Origin: Hippophae tibetana | Lineage: Eukaryota; Streptophyta; Magnoliopsida; Rosales; Elaeagnaceae | DNA length: 64,000 nt | Direction of reading: 5' to 3' | NCBI GenBank assembly: GCA_037013495.1 | Contig: CM072811.1 | Location: 38,889,452 to 38,953,451, forward strand | Part shown: positions 24,211 through 34,479 of the stretch, piece after piece | Numbering within the stretch: the stretch's first letter is position 1 | How the letters are laid out: the number at the start of each line of letters is the position of its first letter | The notes under the pieces: generated by a model | Told to the model about the DNA's origin: nothing | Databases searched by the model: none | Seen by the model: only the letters and a program-made list of their open reading frames with translations | Position numbers and translations under genes: made by a program

Positions 24211-24380
24211 TAAATTTCTCAATATCTACCTTCTCGCTTGAATTTTTTTTTCTCGTTGTGTTTCTTTTTCTGCAAATAAATACACCTTGGATCTAATAAA
24301 ATCTTTTCTGATGTGTCAGATCAGTCTATGTTGCAACCAGAGAGCATACTAAGAATTACTAGACTGGCTCGGATACCAGT

Positions 24381-24973
24381 TGTTGAGCATAGTGGGTAAA
24401 ATAAAATAAATTTAACAGATTAAAATAATGAAACCAATAATTTAACATGATTCACCCTTTGATTTGAGCTAAGTCCACAAGACAAACTCCAAAAAATATT
24501 TCTTCCACTAATAAAATTAATGGGTACAAAATGAGAGGCAATACAACAAATTGAGATAAACCCAAAATAGGGTCATACAAGTGTTTTTCAAACTCACTAT
24601 TTTGTCACTCCCTAATATTTTTCTAAGATATTCTCTCCAACTTTCTTACACACACAACACTATTTTTCTTTAAAGGAAATTTTCCCTTTGGCTTTGCTTA
24701 TCTTCTTTTTTGTGTGTTGATGTATTTCTAAGGCAAAAACATTGCCTTTTTATAAGCAAAATTGCCTATCAATATTAGATGCATTTGTCAAATGTGATTG
24801 CACCTAACATTTATAGTTGCATCTATCATTTATAGTTGTACCTAACATTTATGGTTGCATCTAACATTTTTTTCCTCTTCCATGTGGGAGGGACCTATAT
24901 TTATTTCTTCCATAAAATACATTAACCTTCAAACTAGCTTGCTCGTATCCCATTCCCATCAACTTACACAACA
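24381..24973 (-). repeat. Copia-4 5' LTR (593 bp, right boundary inferred)
   Basis: On the plus strand it begins TGTTGAGCATAGTGGG next to the primer-binding site. Its other end is placed at AACTTACACAACA because that gives TGTTG...CAACA termini. There is no second LTR to confirm this. It holds four copies of a 19-bp repeat at about 24791-24868 (minus-strand unit near TGTTAGATGCAACCATAAA) upstream of a TATA-like GCTTATAAAAAGG. Confidence 0.7.
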
Positions 24974-25513
24974 TATGGCCTTCCCATCAAATTGCATACA
25001 CAATGCCAGATTTTTCTCAAATGTCATAAACAGCCACCATGATTGATCGTTATCAGTATCTCAGAACGAGTTATTTTAAAAAGAATGTTTCTTTTAAAAA
25101 AACTAGTAAAAAATAAAATAGATTAATTACTTTTTTAATAATATCATTTATCCTGCAATATTTTTATCTTATTTAAATACATAATAATATAAATTAAATT
25201 AAATTTATTTATCTTTTAGCTAACTAATAATATATAATGCCAATTAGAATGCTTCTATTTTCCTTTTCCCCTTACCTTTCCACATTTGGAATGTTAGAGC
25301 AAAAAACTTGAGAAAGAAGTCTCAATGATATAATGATTCATAAAAAATAAAAATAAAAAATTGAATGAAAAAAATCTCTTATATGTTTTATCGGCGTTTT
25401 CCAAGTACATCTCTCACGAAATTGTAACAAATTACAAATGACACAACTATACTTTATTGATAATAATAGTTGAGTATACATAATTTTATTGTATGATAAA
25501 TACTGAAAAGAGT
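24974..25513. other. AT-rich intergenic stretch
   Basis: No coding similarity seen on either strand, and no continuation of Copia-3 or of the ECA N-terminus. Confidence 0.55.
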
Positions 25514-26515
25514 TGTTCGAGTTTGGGAATTTTTTATTTAGTTAAATAAAGACCTGATCCACTAGATCAAGTTATGCTTTGAATTTGTTTTTTTATTTCT
25601 ATTAAAACACCATGATTTTAGCTTAGTTTATTAGAGTATGAGGCTATATAATAGCCAGAGTTATAATTGAATAAGCATTAAATGAATTCAATTAGTTTAG
25701 AGTATTTTAGTGTGTTGCAAAAGTTTTTATTCCTAATAAAGTGGTATCAAAGCCCTCACTGGGCTTTAGAATTGAGCAACACCGCAACATAGAGAGGGAA
25801 ACACAGGGAGAAAGATGAGTGAGGATAAGAGTTTAACAAAAATCCCTCACTTTGATGGCATCCATTATGACCATTAGGGAGAGCTAATGGAAAACTTCCT
25901 TAAATCGAAGGGATTGTAGAGCCTTATAGAGAATGGTTTCAAGGAACCAATCATTGGAACAGGGTTGACAGATGTGCAACTATCATTTTTGGATGATACA
26001 AGGACCAAGGATCACAAGGTGAAGCACTACCTATTCTAGGCCATTGACAGTCACTTTCAAGCAAATTTTGGACAGACACAACTCAAAGGTTGTCTACGAC
26101 TCACTGAAGAAGAAATTGGTTGGAATACTCGAGTTAATAGGTCTCTTCTTCAAGCTTTGAGAAGAGATCGTGAGGTGTTAGAGATGAAGAAAAATGAGAC
26201 AATCACTGAATATTTCACTAGGGTTATAGTTGTGGCAAACAAAATGATGAGCAATAGTGACACCATGATGGATTCCAAAGTGGTAGAAAAGATCTTGAGA
26301 ACGTTGAATGAGAGATTCATCTATGTAGTGGTACCTATTGAGGAGTCTAAGGATTTAGACATTCTGTTAATTAATGAGATGTAGAGCTCACTTATGGTTT
26401 ATGAGCAAAAGTTCCACAAGTTGAATAAAAAAGAAGAAGATCATGCCTTGAAGATTGAAGATCGAGCTAGTACTAGAGGTCAGAGAAGAGCAACTCTCAA
26501 AAGAAGAGGTGATAT
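25514..26515 (+). mobile_element. Copia-5: LTR plus gag fragment
   Basis: A probable short LTR (25514-25738, TGTTCGAG...CTAATA, with TATATAATA near 25648) is followed by a primer-binding site, TGGTATCAAAGC, at 25742-25753 and a gag region from the ATG at 25815. No pol follows: the sequence switches near 26505-26515 to a CACTA fragment in the opposite orientation. Only the primer-binding site and gag are firm; the LTR start is inferred. Confidence 0.75.
25815..26515 (+). pseudogene. Copia-5 gag (DUF4219/UBN2 type)
   Basis: Begins MSEDKSLTKIPHFDGIHYDH then a stop. Further recognisable pieces are LQALRRDREVLEMKKNETIT, EYFTRVIVVANKM, KVVEKILRTLNERFIYVVVP and EESKDLDILLINEM followed by TAG. This is the classic copia gag of TNT1-94-like elements. 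It is cut off before any zinc knuckle. Confidence 0.85.
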
Positions 26516-26682
26516 TTAACATCGTCAATATCATGAAATTTTTCATTTTTATATTTAACACATGGATATCGAATCATACTAATTTCATTATTACTATTTT
26601 TATGGGCAAATTCCAAAAAACTTTTAACTCCATAAATATAGTCTAGCTCAATTCTATATTTTGATATCCAAGATTTATCCAT
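26505..26682 (-). pseudogene. CACTA transposase-associated domain fragment
   Basis: From the ATG at 26682 it reads MDKSWISKYRIELDYIYGVK, then SFLEFAHKNSNN, RYPCVKYKNEKF and DDVKYHLFF. This is the N-terminal transposase-associated domain found in plant CACTA transposases (MDKSWI start, conserved PCxKC region, V..HL end). Two of the expected cysteines are Tyr (RYPCVKYKN). Truncated at the junction near 26505. Confidence 0.82.
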
Positions 26683-26883
26683 TTTAATTAATGACATTAA
26701 ACATATTAAACATATATTCAATATATTTCAGATATTATTATATATGAAATCATAAATTATTAGAATATCTATCAAAACATCATATAAAAAATAAATACAT
26801 AAAATCCAAACAATTCTCATTATAACATTAATAATATATAATATTAACAATATATAATATTAACAATATTTAATATAATATAA

Positions 26884-27020
26884 TATATATATATATATAT
26901 ATAAATGCATATAATAATAATAAATATTTTTTACATATATATAACAATAAATATTAATAAACTCATTATACATTATATACATATAAATATATTTTATAAT
27001 ATATATATATATATATATAT
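26884..27020. repeat. AT dinucleotide runs
   Basis: (TA)n runs at about 26884-26903 and 27000-27020 within the AT-rich leader of CACTA-1. Confidence 0.9.
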
Positions 27021-27530
27021 TTCATGTACATGTAAATAATTTTTAAAAATTTATATCAAAAACATAAATATATAAAATTATTAAAATAAATAAAATACAT
27101 TTTTTTCTTCTAAGGTTGAATAAAAATACACAATTTACATAACACAAAAATATATACAAATAATCAATAACACATAATATACTTTAAAATAAAAAATATA
27201 TAAATAATAAGTTTAAAATAATTCATAAAAATACTTACAAGAGTAAATGAAGTGATAAAATGAAGAAAAAAAATGTTTGGTGAGTGAGAAAATGAAGAAA
27301 AATGGGTATAAAAAATTTGAGTATTATGCTAAAAAAATAGTGGATCTAGAAGAGAAATTGGAGAGAAAAAAAACTCATTTAATAATGTCAAAAATGGTGG
27401 TCGAAAGTGGCCAAAAAATGAGAAAGAATATAGGATCGACTGTCTATTTTTCTGTAAGCAAGGAAGAGAGAAACACGAGCTAGGTACTATGAGTAAATGA
27501 GGGATAAAATAAGATAAGAAGAACAAAATA

Positions 27531-27812
27531 AGATAGCGTCGATTGACACGTAAGACCAACGCTACATGTTACTTACATCGATTGACACGTAGAACCGATG
27601 TTACATCCTACGTATGACATAGGTTGATACGTAGGACCGAAGGTATCTGCTATGCGTCAATCCTACCTGTCAACTGACGCTACATGTAGGACGTAACATT
27701 GATTCTACGTGTCAACCGATGCTACACGTGGATTATGTTTGTTGACATGTATAACTGACTCTATGTTCTACATGTAGTGTCATTGACACGTAAGACCAAT
27801 GCTAATTTTTAT
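27531..27812. repeat. CACTA-1 subterminal repeat array
   Basis: Six to seven degenerate copies in both orientations of a roughly 40-bp unit around CGATTGACACGTAGGACC and GATGCTACATG. Such arrays bind the transposase in En/Spm elements. They sit within 400 bp of the terminus at 27920. Confidence 0.85.
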
Positions 27813-27920
27813 AATTTTTTAATTTAGTCTATCAACATATCGACTTAAAATTCGTTATAGTCGATTTTGGACAAAAAATAACTTTAAATCCCGACTTAAA
27901 TGCTCTTTATTGTAGTAGTG

Positions 27921-28428
27921 TTAATATCTTATGTAATTGATACATATTTTCTATTGACTTGAGCATGATATATTTTTTATGTAGTTCATAGAAAAAATAA
28001 TATATACAAGAGAGGAAATTAATGTTTCTTGATATAAATGATGTACTTATCTCATCAATAAAATAAATACAACATGACATTATTATATTTGGGATAAGAA
28101 TTAGGAGTAATTTTGTAATTAATTACTAATTGTTAGTGATTAATTAGGATCTCGGTGTGTTGTTATTTTTTTTTTCTTGATAGCAACAACATCATTTTGA
28201 TTGTAACGGAGACATGTATTAAAATAGATTCAAGTTTTTGTAACTAATTAATCAGTAATTTTATATTAGTGATTGGGTAGGTATTTACATTGTATAATTT
28301 TATTCAAGTTTAATTAACATTACTTAAATAATAATATTATTATTATATATAGTGAAAATATTGAGAATGTAATATAATTTACTGGTATATTTTATATATA
28401 TTACAATCAAAAGATTTTAATTTTATTT
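27921..28428. other. AT-rich intergenic stretch
   Basis: No gene or recognisable repeat seen. Confidence 0.5.
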
Positions 28429-28728
28429 TTAAAAAAAATCGTCCCAAAATATCAGCTAAAAACCGTTTCCAAAAAGCTAGAGGTACAATTGTTGAAATAT
28501 CTTTTGGTATGGTTATTAACCGTTGCAAAAAATTAAGTTTAAACCTGTTACTAAAACTATTTCGCAACATTTGTTTACCATAGTTGTTATTTTACCTTTT
28601 GAAGTATCCCTAAAAGTCATAGTTTTAAAAATGCCTACATAAAGGACCATTGCGATAGAAAAACAACTGTCCCAAAATACTTTTAAGGATGGTTAATAAT
28701 TACCCTAAAAAGCAATTTTTTAGTAGTA
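28429..28728 (-). mobile_element. Possible relic of another CACTA terminus
   Basis: The minus strand from 28728 reads TACTACTAAAAAATTGC, one base off a CACTA end. It is followed by repeated motifs of the type TTAATAACCATAC and TTTTGGGACGA, the subterminal motif style of a common plant CACTA group. No opposite terminus or coding region. Confidence 0.4.
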
Positions 28729-30106
28729 AATCATGGAAAGTTAGTTTGCACATTCTGATATTTTTGGAATCAAATTGTAGATAGCAGTAGCACTCCATAG
28801 TCCATTTTTAGGCTTATAGCTTTTCCCCTACCATTAATCTACATATATTTTTCTAAACATGAGGAGAGGGAGGAGTTAAGAAGAAAACAAAAACAAAAAC
28901 TTTTTTTTATTAGAAAACATGGGGATATTTCAACTATCTTACACACCTTTTTCTTGTTCTTCTGTTTCTACTTTCTAATGGTTGTTCTCCACTATCTCGA
29001 TCAGCTCAGAAATTAGTGGTCATAATTAAGTTGCTTACGTCTAGTATGTGTATGAGATCTATTAGTCTTCATGATTCAAATATCTAATTTTATCTTAATA
29101 CAAAAGATATAATTTGATAATATTTTTTTAAAGTTCAATAAATTTTGAAAAAAGAGTCATCAATATGAATAATAAGATATTTCTCCAATTGTGTCGTAGA
29201 GGATTTTTTTTATTTTATATTTTTTATAAATATGATATTTTAATCTTTAATAGAGATTTGGCTTCTGTTGCAAAATAAGACACTATAAGAGGTTATACAA
29301 ACTGAATATGCAAACTGATTAGTCGAGATATATACAAACTAGTTATATGAAAAATAAATCCAATTAAATAAGTACTCCGGGACCTGGTCTAGGTAAGGAC
29401 AAAACAGCATAAATATTTGGGTTATGGAACCTCAGCAACTTTCTTTACATATATGATATATTCACAAAAGAGGCTTTTTGCAAATGGTGTCCAATACAGT
29501 AGAATACCAAAGTGAGGCCAGAAAGAACCAAAGGGTTATATGCAAATAACAAGGAAATAAAGATTGTATAGGCAAATATAAGAATCAATCTAAGAGACCC
29601 AGCCAAGATATATACAAATTTAGTTTCTAACAAGTTGCTAACTGTCTAAGCAATGAATAAAGAACAAGCTCACGCATTCAAAGTTCAGTTAGTAAGGCTG
29701 TGGTACTATAGCCAAATGTTCAAGTTTAAATCCTACACCCAAAATGGATACTTATCATTTGAAATTAAAAAAAAAAATTACAACACCACCACATCAATAT
29801 TAGTATTGATAACTTTTGGGATGTAAAATCAGTACTGATTGGTCATAAATAATTTGAACACCCACCCTTTTTCTGTACAGATGTGGTTTGTTTTTACACA
29901 TCCCAGAGAGGAAGAATAGTCAAATTGACAAAGGACATGGAAGCACCCTCTCTAAGGTTGTCTGTTGACACACACAAAAAAAAGAAAAAAAGCCACATAT
30001 AATTGTTTCACAAGCAGAACTCTGTCCACGTTGATCAGAAGACAAACAACATAAATATTTATCCAAAATAGAGGCTGAACTAATTGGATATACTATCTTC
30101 AAATGG
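28729..30106. other. Intergenic stretch downstream of the HERK1-like gene
   Basis: No protein-coding similarity. The last few hundred bases (about 29850-30106) probably include the receptor kinase 3' UTR. A weak tRNA-like patch at about 29690-29745 is discussed under findings. Confidence 0.5.
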
Positions 30107-32596
30107 TCACCTTCCCTCCGACTTCACCAGCTGTGAGAAAACCTTGCTCATGGAAACCCCTGAAAGATCGTCCACGCTTGACATTTCAAATCCAGAAACA
30201 GTAGTATCAGCATTGTTGAAATTGTTGACTTGTGGTGACAGTTCAATCATATTAGTGCTGTTTTCTTCGGGATCGCCTTGAATAACTGCCTCTTGAAGTT
30301 GAAGAGCATACTCCAAATTCCACAATACATCTCCCATGGAGGGCCTGTCAACACCATAATCTGCCAAACATTTTTCTGCGGTTTCTCCAAATTTCCTAAG
30401 AGAATCTGGCCTGATTTTTCCCACCAAGTTTTGATCTATGATCTGATCCAACTGCCCTTTCTTCTGCCATTTCATTGCCCATTCAGCTAAATTGACCATT
30501 TCCCTAGAGAGAGTTGGGTCTATAACAGGTCTTGCACAAAGAACTTCAAACAAGACAACCCCAAATGAGTAGACATCAGATTTTTCAGTCAGTTGTTGCC
30601 TCCTGAAATATTCAGGATCAAGGTACCCAAAACTCCCTTTTACTGCTGTACTGACATGGGTTTGATCAATTTCTGGACCTGTTTTAGAAAGTCCAAAGTC
30701 AGCAACTTTAGCCATGAAGTTCTCATCAAGTAAAATGTTTGCTGACTTCACATCACGGTGAATAACAGCTTTCGCATATCCAGTATGCAGGTAATGGAGT
30801 CCTCTGGCTGCACCAATACATATTTCAAGTCTCTGCTTCCAGCTCATACTAGGAAGACCAGAGCCATAGAGATGACTCTTCACTGTCCCGTTTTCCATAT
30901 ATTCATATATCAAAATCATCTCATTATGTTCATCACAGTATCCAATGAGTGACACTAGATGACGGTGGCGGAACTGAGACAACATCTCGATTTCAGTTTG
31001 GAATTCTGCAAGTCCTTGTTGGGACTTTGGATTTCCTCTCTTTACGGCTATTTTAGTGTCATCATTCAGGACTCCCTTGTACACCTTCCCAAACCCTCCA
31101 ATGCCAATAACCCAATTTTCATCAAAATTGTTTGTAGCCTCTCGAACTGCTGCAAAAGGAATGCGATAGCCATAGCTGGAAGCAGCACTAGCAGTTGTTC
31201 TAGTAGAGTATTTACTTCCCATGGTGTGAGATTTGTCTCCATTAGTCGATAAAGGAATCCATGTCTTCGAGTGACCCTGTAAAGCCAATTGTCTCCTTCT
31301 TCTACATATAAAAAATAAAATTATAACTAATACCACAGCAGCAAGTACTCCAATACTTGCACCTACTATGACTCCAATATTCTTCTTCGAAGATGAACGA
31401 GGGGAAAGAATTCCTCCACTGAGGCTACCCTCCGAATTGTTCATTTTCATAATCTCCAGCCCATTTAATATTGCATTAGGAAACACATCATGTAACTGGG
31501 AAGGTCCAACACTAACACGGAGCTTGTTACTAACATCAGACGTTGTCACAAAATCCATGTAATATGCAGCACCCAAAATACTATTTGTCACAGTGCTCAG
31601 ATCAAGGTCATTAACAACTTTCCAAGAGTTGATGAATACATCAAAGTAGAGCAAGTTAAGGCCTTTACTTACTATATCACAAAAGTGAAATCGAACAAAA
31701 TAACGAAATCCCGGATCAACGTTGAACTCCCATGTCACATTGAAATTGCTATTAGGATCACCTTGTGAGTTCATCTCAGTGACAGTTCCATAAACTGTAG
31801 CTGGAGCAAAATCAGGGGTTGACAAGCCTTCAGCATACGTAACTCCAGCAATATTTGAGTTACTTGTGGCAAGATTCTTCTCTACTAGAAAACTTTGGTC
31901 GGGAACCCAAGTTCGCCAAAGTGTATCATTCTTAAATGTGACTGTTGGTCCACCCATGTTCACCCTCCATACAGTCTCCAATGCCTGATACAACATTCCT
32001 TGGAAATTTTCAGCTGGATTAACAGGACTAGCATCATCTGTTATGAGCCAATCAGGGACTGAAACAACTTCTATGGCATTTATGAATGCAAATGAATTGC
32101 CCAAAGGCTGGAAGGTGATAACAATGTTATCAGAGGTGACATTTACGGAAAATTCTTTAACAGAAGTGCCATTAACACTGAAGTTGCTGAGAAGGGCATG
32201 ATTTTGAGTGAACACATCAAAAGTAGCCATGCTTAATTTATAAATATCATAGTCGAATGGGAAAAAATAAAGGCGGATCCAGTGTCTACCTTGTTGGCGG
32301 ATTGGAAAAGTATACTTTGAAGTTTCAGGAAAAATTCTGGCAGTTTGATAGAGCTGTGAAGCATCAGAAGAAGGGATTGATTTCAAAGAAGTACTGGCAA
32401 GAACATCATTTGGGGTTGAGAGAAACTTGGAGGCAGATTTGTCGGCTATGAAAATTCGGTTACCCACTGAAGTATTGGAGGGTGATCCACAGTCAATTAG
32501 ATAATTATCTATGGGATTGAACCCACTAGAAAAGCATGCCAAAAACAAGATTGATATGACCCAGATGAAAATTTTAAGCTTTCTAGAAGTCATCAT
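30107..32596 (-). CDS. HERK1: HERCULES1-like CrRLK1L receptor kinase
   Basis: A single-exon frame of 829 codons, typical for this family. The ATG at 32596 is used; the codon before it is GTG. Signal peptide about residues 1-25 ending near CFSSG, malectin-like extracellular region about 27-395 with several N-glycosylation sites, one transmembrane helix (407-431) followed by RRRR, then a Ser/Thr kinase (about 490-765). Seen: glycine loop GIGGFG (498-503), VAVK-type Lys 519 in KIAVKRG, HRD Asp 615, DFG Asp 633, activation segment KGSFGYLDPEY. The tail SGVSMSKVFSQLVKSEGR is the HERK1 ending. Known relatives act at the plasma membrane in cell elongation and pollen-tube reception, with RALF peptides and LORELEI-type partners. 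No defect is visible. FERONIA or THESEUS1 are less likely because the C-terminus and length fit HERK1. Confidence 0.97.
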   Translation of the reverse strand: MMTSRKLKIFIWVISILFLACFSSGFNPIDNYLIDCGSPSNTSVGNRIFIADKSASKFLSTPNDVLASTSLKSIPSSDASQLYQTARIFPETSKYTFPIRQQGRHWIRLYFFPFDYDIYKLSMATFDVFTQNHALLSNFSVNGTSVKEFSVNVTSDNIVITFQPLGNSFAFINAIEVVSVPDWLITDDASPVNPAENFQGMLYQALETVWRVNMGGPTVTFKNDTLWRTWVPDQSFLVEKNLATSNSNIAGVTYAEGLSTPDFAPATVYGTVTEMNSQGDPNSNFNVTWEFNVDPGFRYFVRFHFCDIVSKGLNLLYFDVFINSWKVVNDLDLSTVTNSILGAAYYMDFVTTSDVSNKLRVSVGPSQLHDVFPNAILNGLEIMKMNNSEGSLSGGILSPRSSSKKNIGVIVGASIGVLAAVVLVIILFFICRRRRQLALQGHSKTWIPLSTNGDKSHTMGSKYSTRTTASAASSYGYRIPFAAVREATNNFDENWVIGIGGFGKVYKGVLNDDTKIAVKRGNPKSQQGLAEFQTEIEMLSQFRHRHLVSLIGYCDEHNEMILIYEYMENGTVKSHLYGSGLPSMSWKQRLEICIGAARGLHYLHTGYAKAVIHRDVKSANILLDENFMAKVADFGLSKTGPEIDQTHVSTAVKGSFGYLDPEYFRRQQLTEKSDVYSFGVVLFEVLCARPVIDPTLSREMVNLAEWAMKWQKKGQLDQIIDQNLVGKIRPDSLRKFGETAEKCLADYGVDRPSMGDVLWNLEYALQLQEAVIQGDPEENSTNMIELSPQVNNFNNADTTVSGFEMSSVDDLSGVSMSKVFSQLVKSEGR

Positions 32597-34479
32597 CACA
32601 AAGTTTTAAAATTTATTTAGGAATGAAGAAGCCCAAGAAATGGGATTCCTTGAATTTGATTTGAGCTTAAATTAGGGTTCTTACACAACCAAAGAACAGA
32701 TAATATTCTACTAATCAATAAGTACAACGAGCAGAAAACCCATTTAAAGAACTCATAGAAATAAAAATGATGTCTCCTTTAAGATCATGAAATCTATTAT
32801 ATCTTTTTTGGAGTTGATAAATAATTTTATTGCAGAGGAAAGCAGGCGAGGCTATTATTTTGAACAAATCTTGCTTAACAAAAGCTGTTATGAACTTGAT
32901 GACAACCTCAGACAGGTCTCTAGATTTTTCTATGCAATAATATAACAAAAAAAGAAGTATAATTAATAAAGTGAAAAAACAGACTCAAAGGGCTTTTGCG
33001 ACCTGATTACAAATGAAAAAAAAAAAAAAAAAAAAAACCGGCCAAAGTTCTGCTTTGGTAAGAAGAGAGGAAATGAACCTCAATTAACGAATCCCATCTC
33101 CTTTGGTGAGAACTGAGAATAAAGATTAAAAGGTAAATTAAAAAGGATTTATGAAATGGGGTGCTTTATGATGTTTTAGTGGAGGCAAAAGAGGATGATA
33201 CAGTAGCAGCAGATATTTTTATTATTTGTTTTTCCCCCAAAATTAACAGACAGATATAAAAGGCTGATTATTTGTGGCCATTTGTTATCAGGGAGGAGTT
33301 ATAACACATAAAACCAACGTATTTGTTTTTGTGATTTTTGTATTCATCACAAATTTTATTTATTAAACATATTTAAAAATAATTTTTTTAATAATTATTA
33401 TATATAAAAAATTATTTAATATTCATATTTAAAAAAAAATTCAACTTTAATTCTTTTTCAAGAGTAATGAATAAAAAACTATTATAAAACTTTTTTCATA
33501 GAAAATAAAAACGAAAATTTAGTACCATTTTTCTTTCTTTTCTTATCATTTGAACACCATTATACCTCGTACTGATGCCAAAATTTTATCTCCACAAACT
33601 CGATTTGCAAAATTCAAAGAACTTAATCTCTCAAGTGTTTTAGCATCATCCCTGTGGCATGTTAAAAGAGAGAGGGTCAAAAATGAAGGAGAAAAGAACT
33701 TTATATCCCAACAACAGCTCTGTCTTTAACAACACATGTTAATTTTACAAATGAGATGCTTTGAAGAACAAAAAAAAAACACTACTTTTATACTAAGAAG
33801 GAACTAAAAACAAATGAACTAATCCCAAGTTTGCTCAGCAGAACCAGTACTACTCAGAAGGAACTAAAAACAAATGAATCCCAAGTTCGCTCAGTGAGAA
33901 ACTGATTTTTCATTTTTAACCATGCCCTTTGCACACTCTTTTTTCATTTTTGAAGAGGCAAGAGATCGACGGGGGATTTCAATGTAAACTAAATAAATCT
34001 AGTTATACTTGCTATGCATTATGACGAGGGAAAAATTATATTTACAAATGGTTTCAACATAATAAGGAAAGGAAAGATAAGTGTACCAAATTCTCATTGT
34101 ATAAAAACTCACAAGATAGTATTTTTGTCAGCTATTATTTAAAAAGAATTAAAGTCAAACTTTTTAAAAAATATGGATACAAAATCTGAATATATTTCGT
34201 ATTATAGATATTAAAAATAAATTCTTTTAAAGTATGATAAATAAGTGAGTCTTTTTATGAAATATAGGTACTAAAAAATATAAAACCCTACATAATTGAT
34301 CAAATTTGAGTTAAAATAAATTAATTTTTTTTTAGTTCCAAACTAAGTTTAGTTATAAAAATACAAAAAAGTGATTTATCTTTTAATACATTAAAATTTT
34401 AAAATTTATAAATCAATACTTAATTAGATATTATCTTATTTTCATTAAATATTGATTTCAACTAAACATGTTTAAAAAA
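32597..34479. other. Upstream region of the HERK1-like gene
   Basis: Should hold the promoter and 5' UTR. No convincing TATA box was identified. Contains a poly(A) run at 33016-33037 and a diverged direct repeat at 33790-33897. No other gene seen. Confidence 0.5.
33790..33897 (+). repeat. Diverged direct repeat of about 45 bp
   Basis: GAAGGAACTAAAAACAAATG occurs in both copies (about 33795-33841 and 33857-33897), each followed by a CCCAAGTTYGCTCAG segment. The copies differ by a short indel and a few substitutions. Confidence 0.85.

Larger units (their letters stand above)
20605..24973 (-). mobile_element. Copia-4: 3'-truncated copia element, opposite orientation
   Basis: Minus strand, Tork/Tnt1-like: 5' LTR (24381-24973), primer-binding site just inside (TGGTATCCGAGCC on the minus strand, about 24367-24379), gag, protease, integrase, RT and RNase H down to 20605. 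RNase H stops at SVIHLGKNAFF, and the 3' end and 3' LTR are absent. The element joins Copia-3 with no spacer. Confidence 0.9.
26505..27920 (-). mobile_element. CACTA-1: 5' part of an En/Spm-type transposon
   Basis: On the minus strand the element begins at 27920 with CACTACTACAATAAAGAGC, a typical CACTA terminus, then about 280 bp of subterminal repeats (27531-27812), AT-rich leader and a first transposase-associated exon ending at the junction with Copia-5. No second terminus was found to the left, so it is truncated. A 3-bp flank TTA (27921-27923) would be half of the target duplication. Confidence 0.8.

Noticed and set aside
24974-25060. Possible missing N-terminal exon of the ECA pump beyond Copia-4
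   Set aside because: Translations in all frames of this flank show no pump sequence, so the missing exons were not located.
27531-27812. Repeat array considered as a CRISPR-like array
   Set aside because: Units are degenerate, occur in both orientations, lack constant spacers and sit next to a CACTA terminus in a plant genome.
29445-29633. 62-codon hydrophobic frame downstream of the receptor kinase
   Set aside because: Hydrophobic but without recognisable family, in AT-rich sequence, probably chance.
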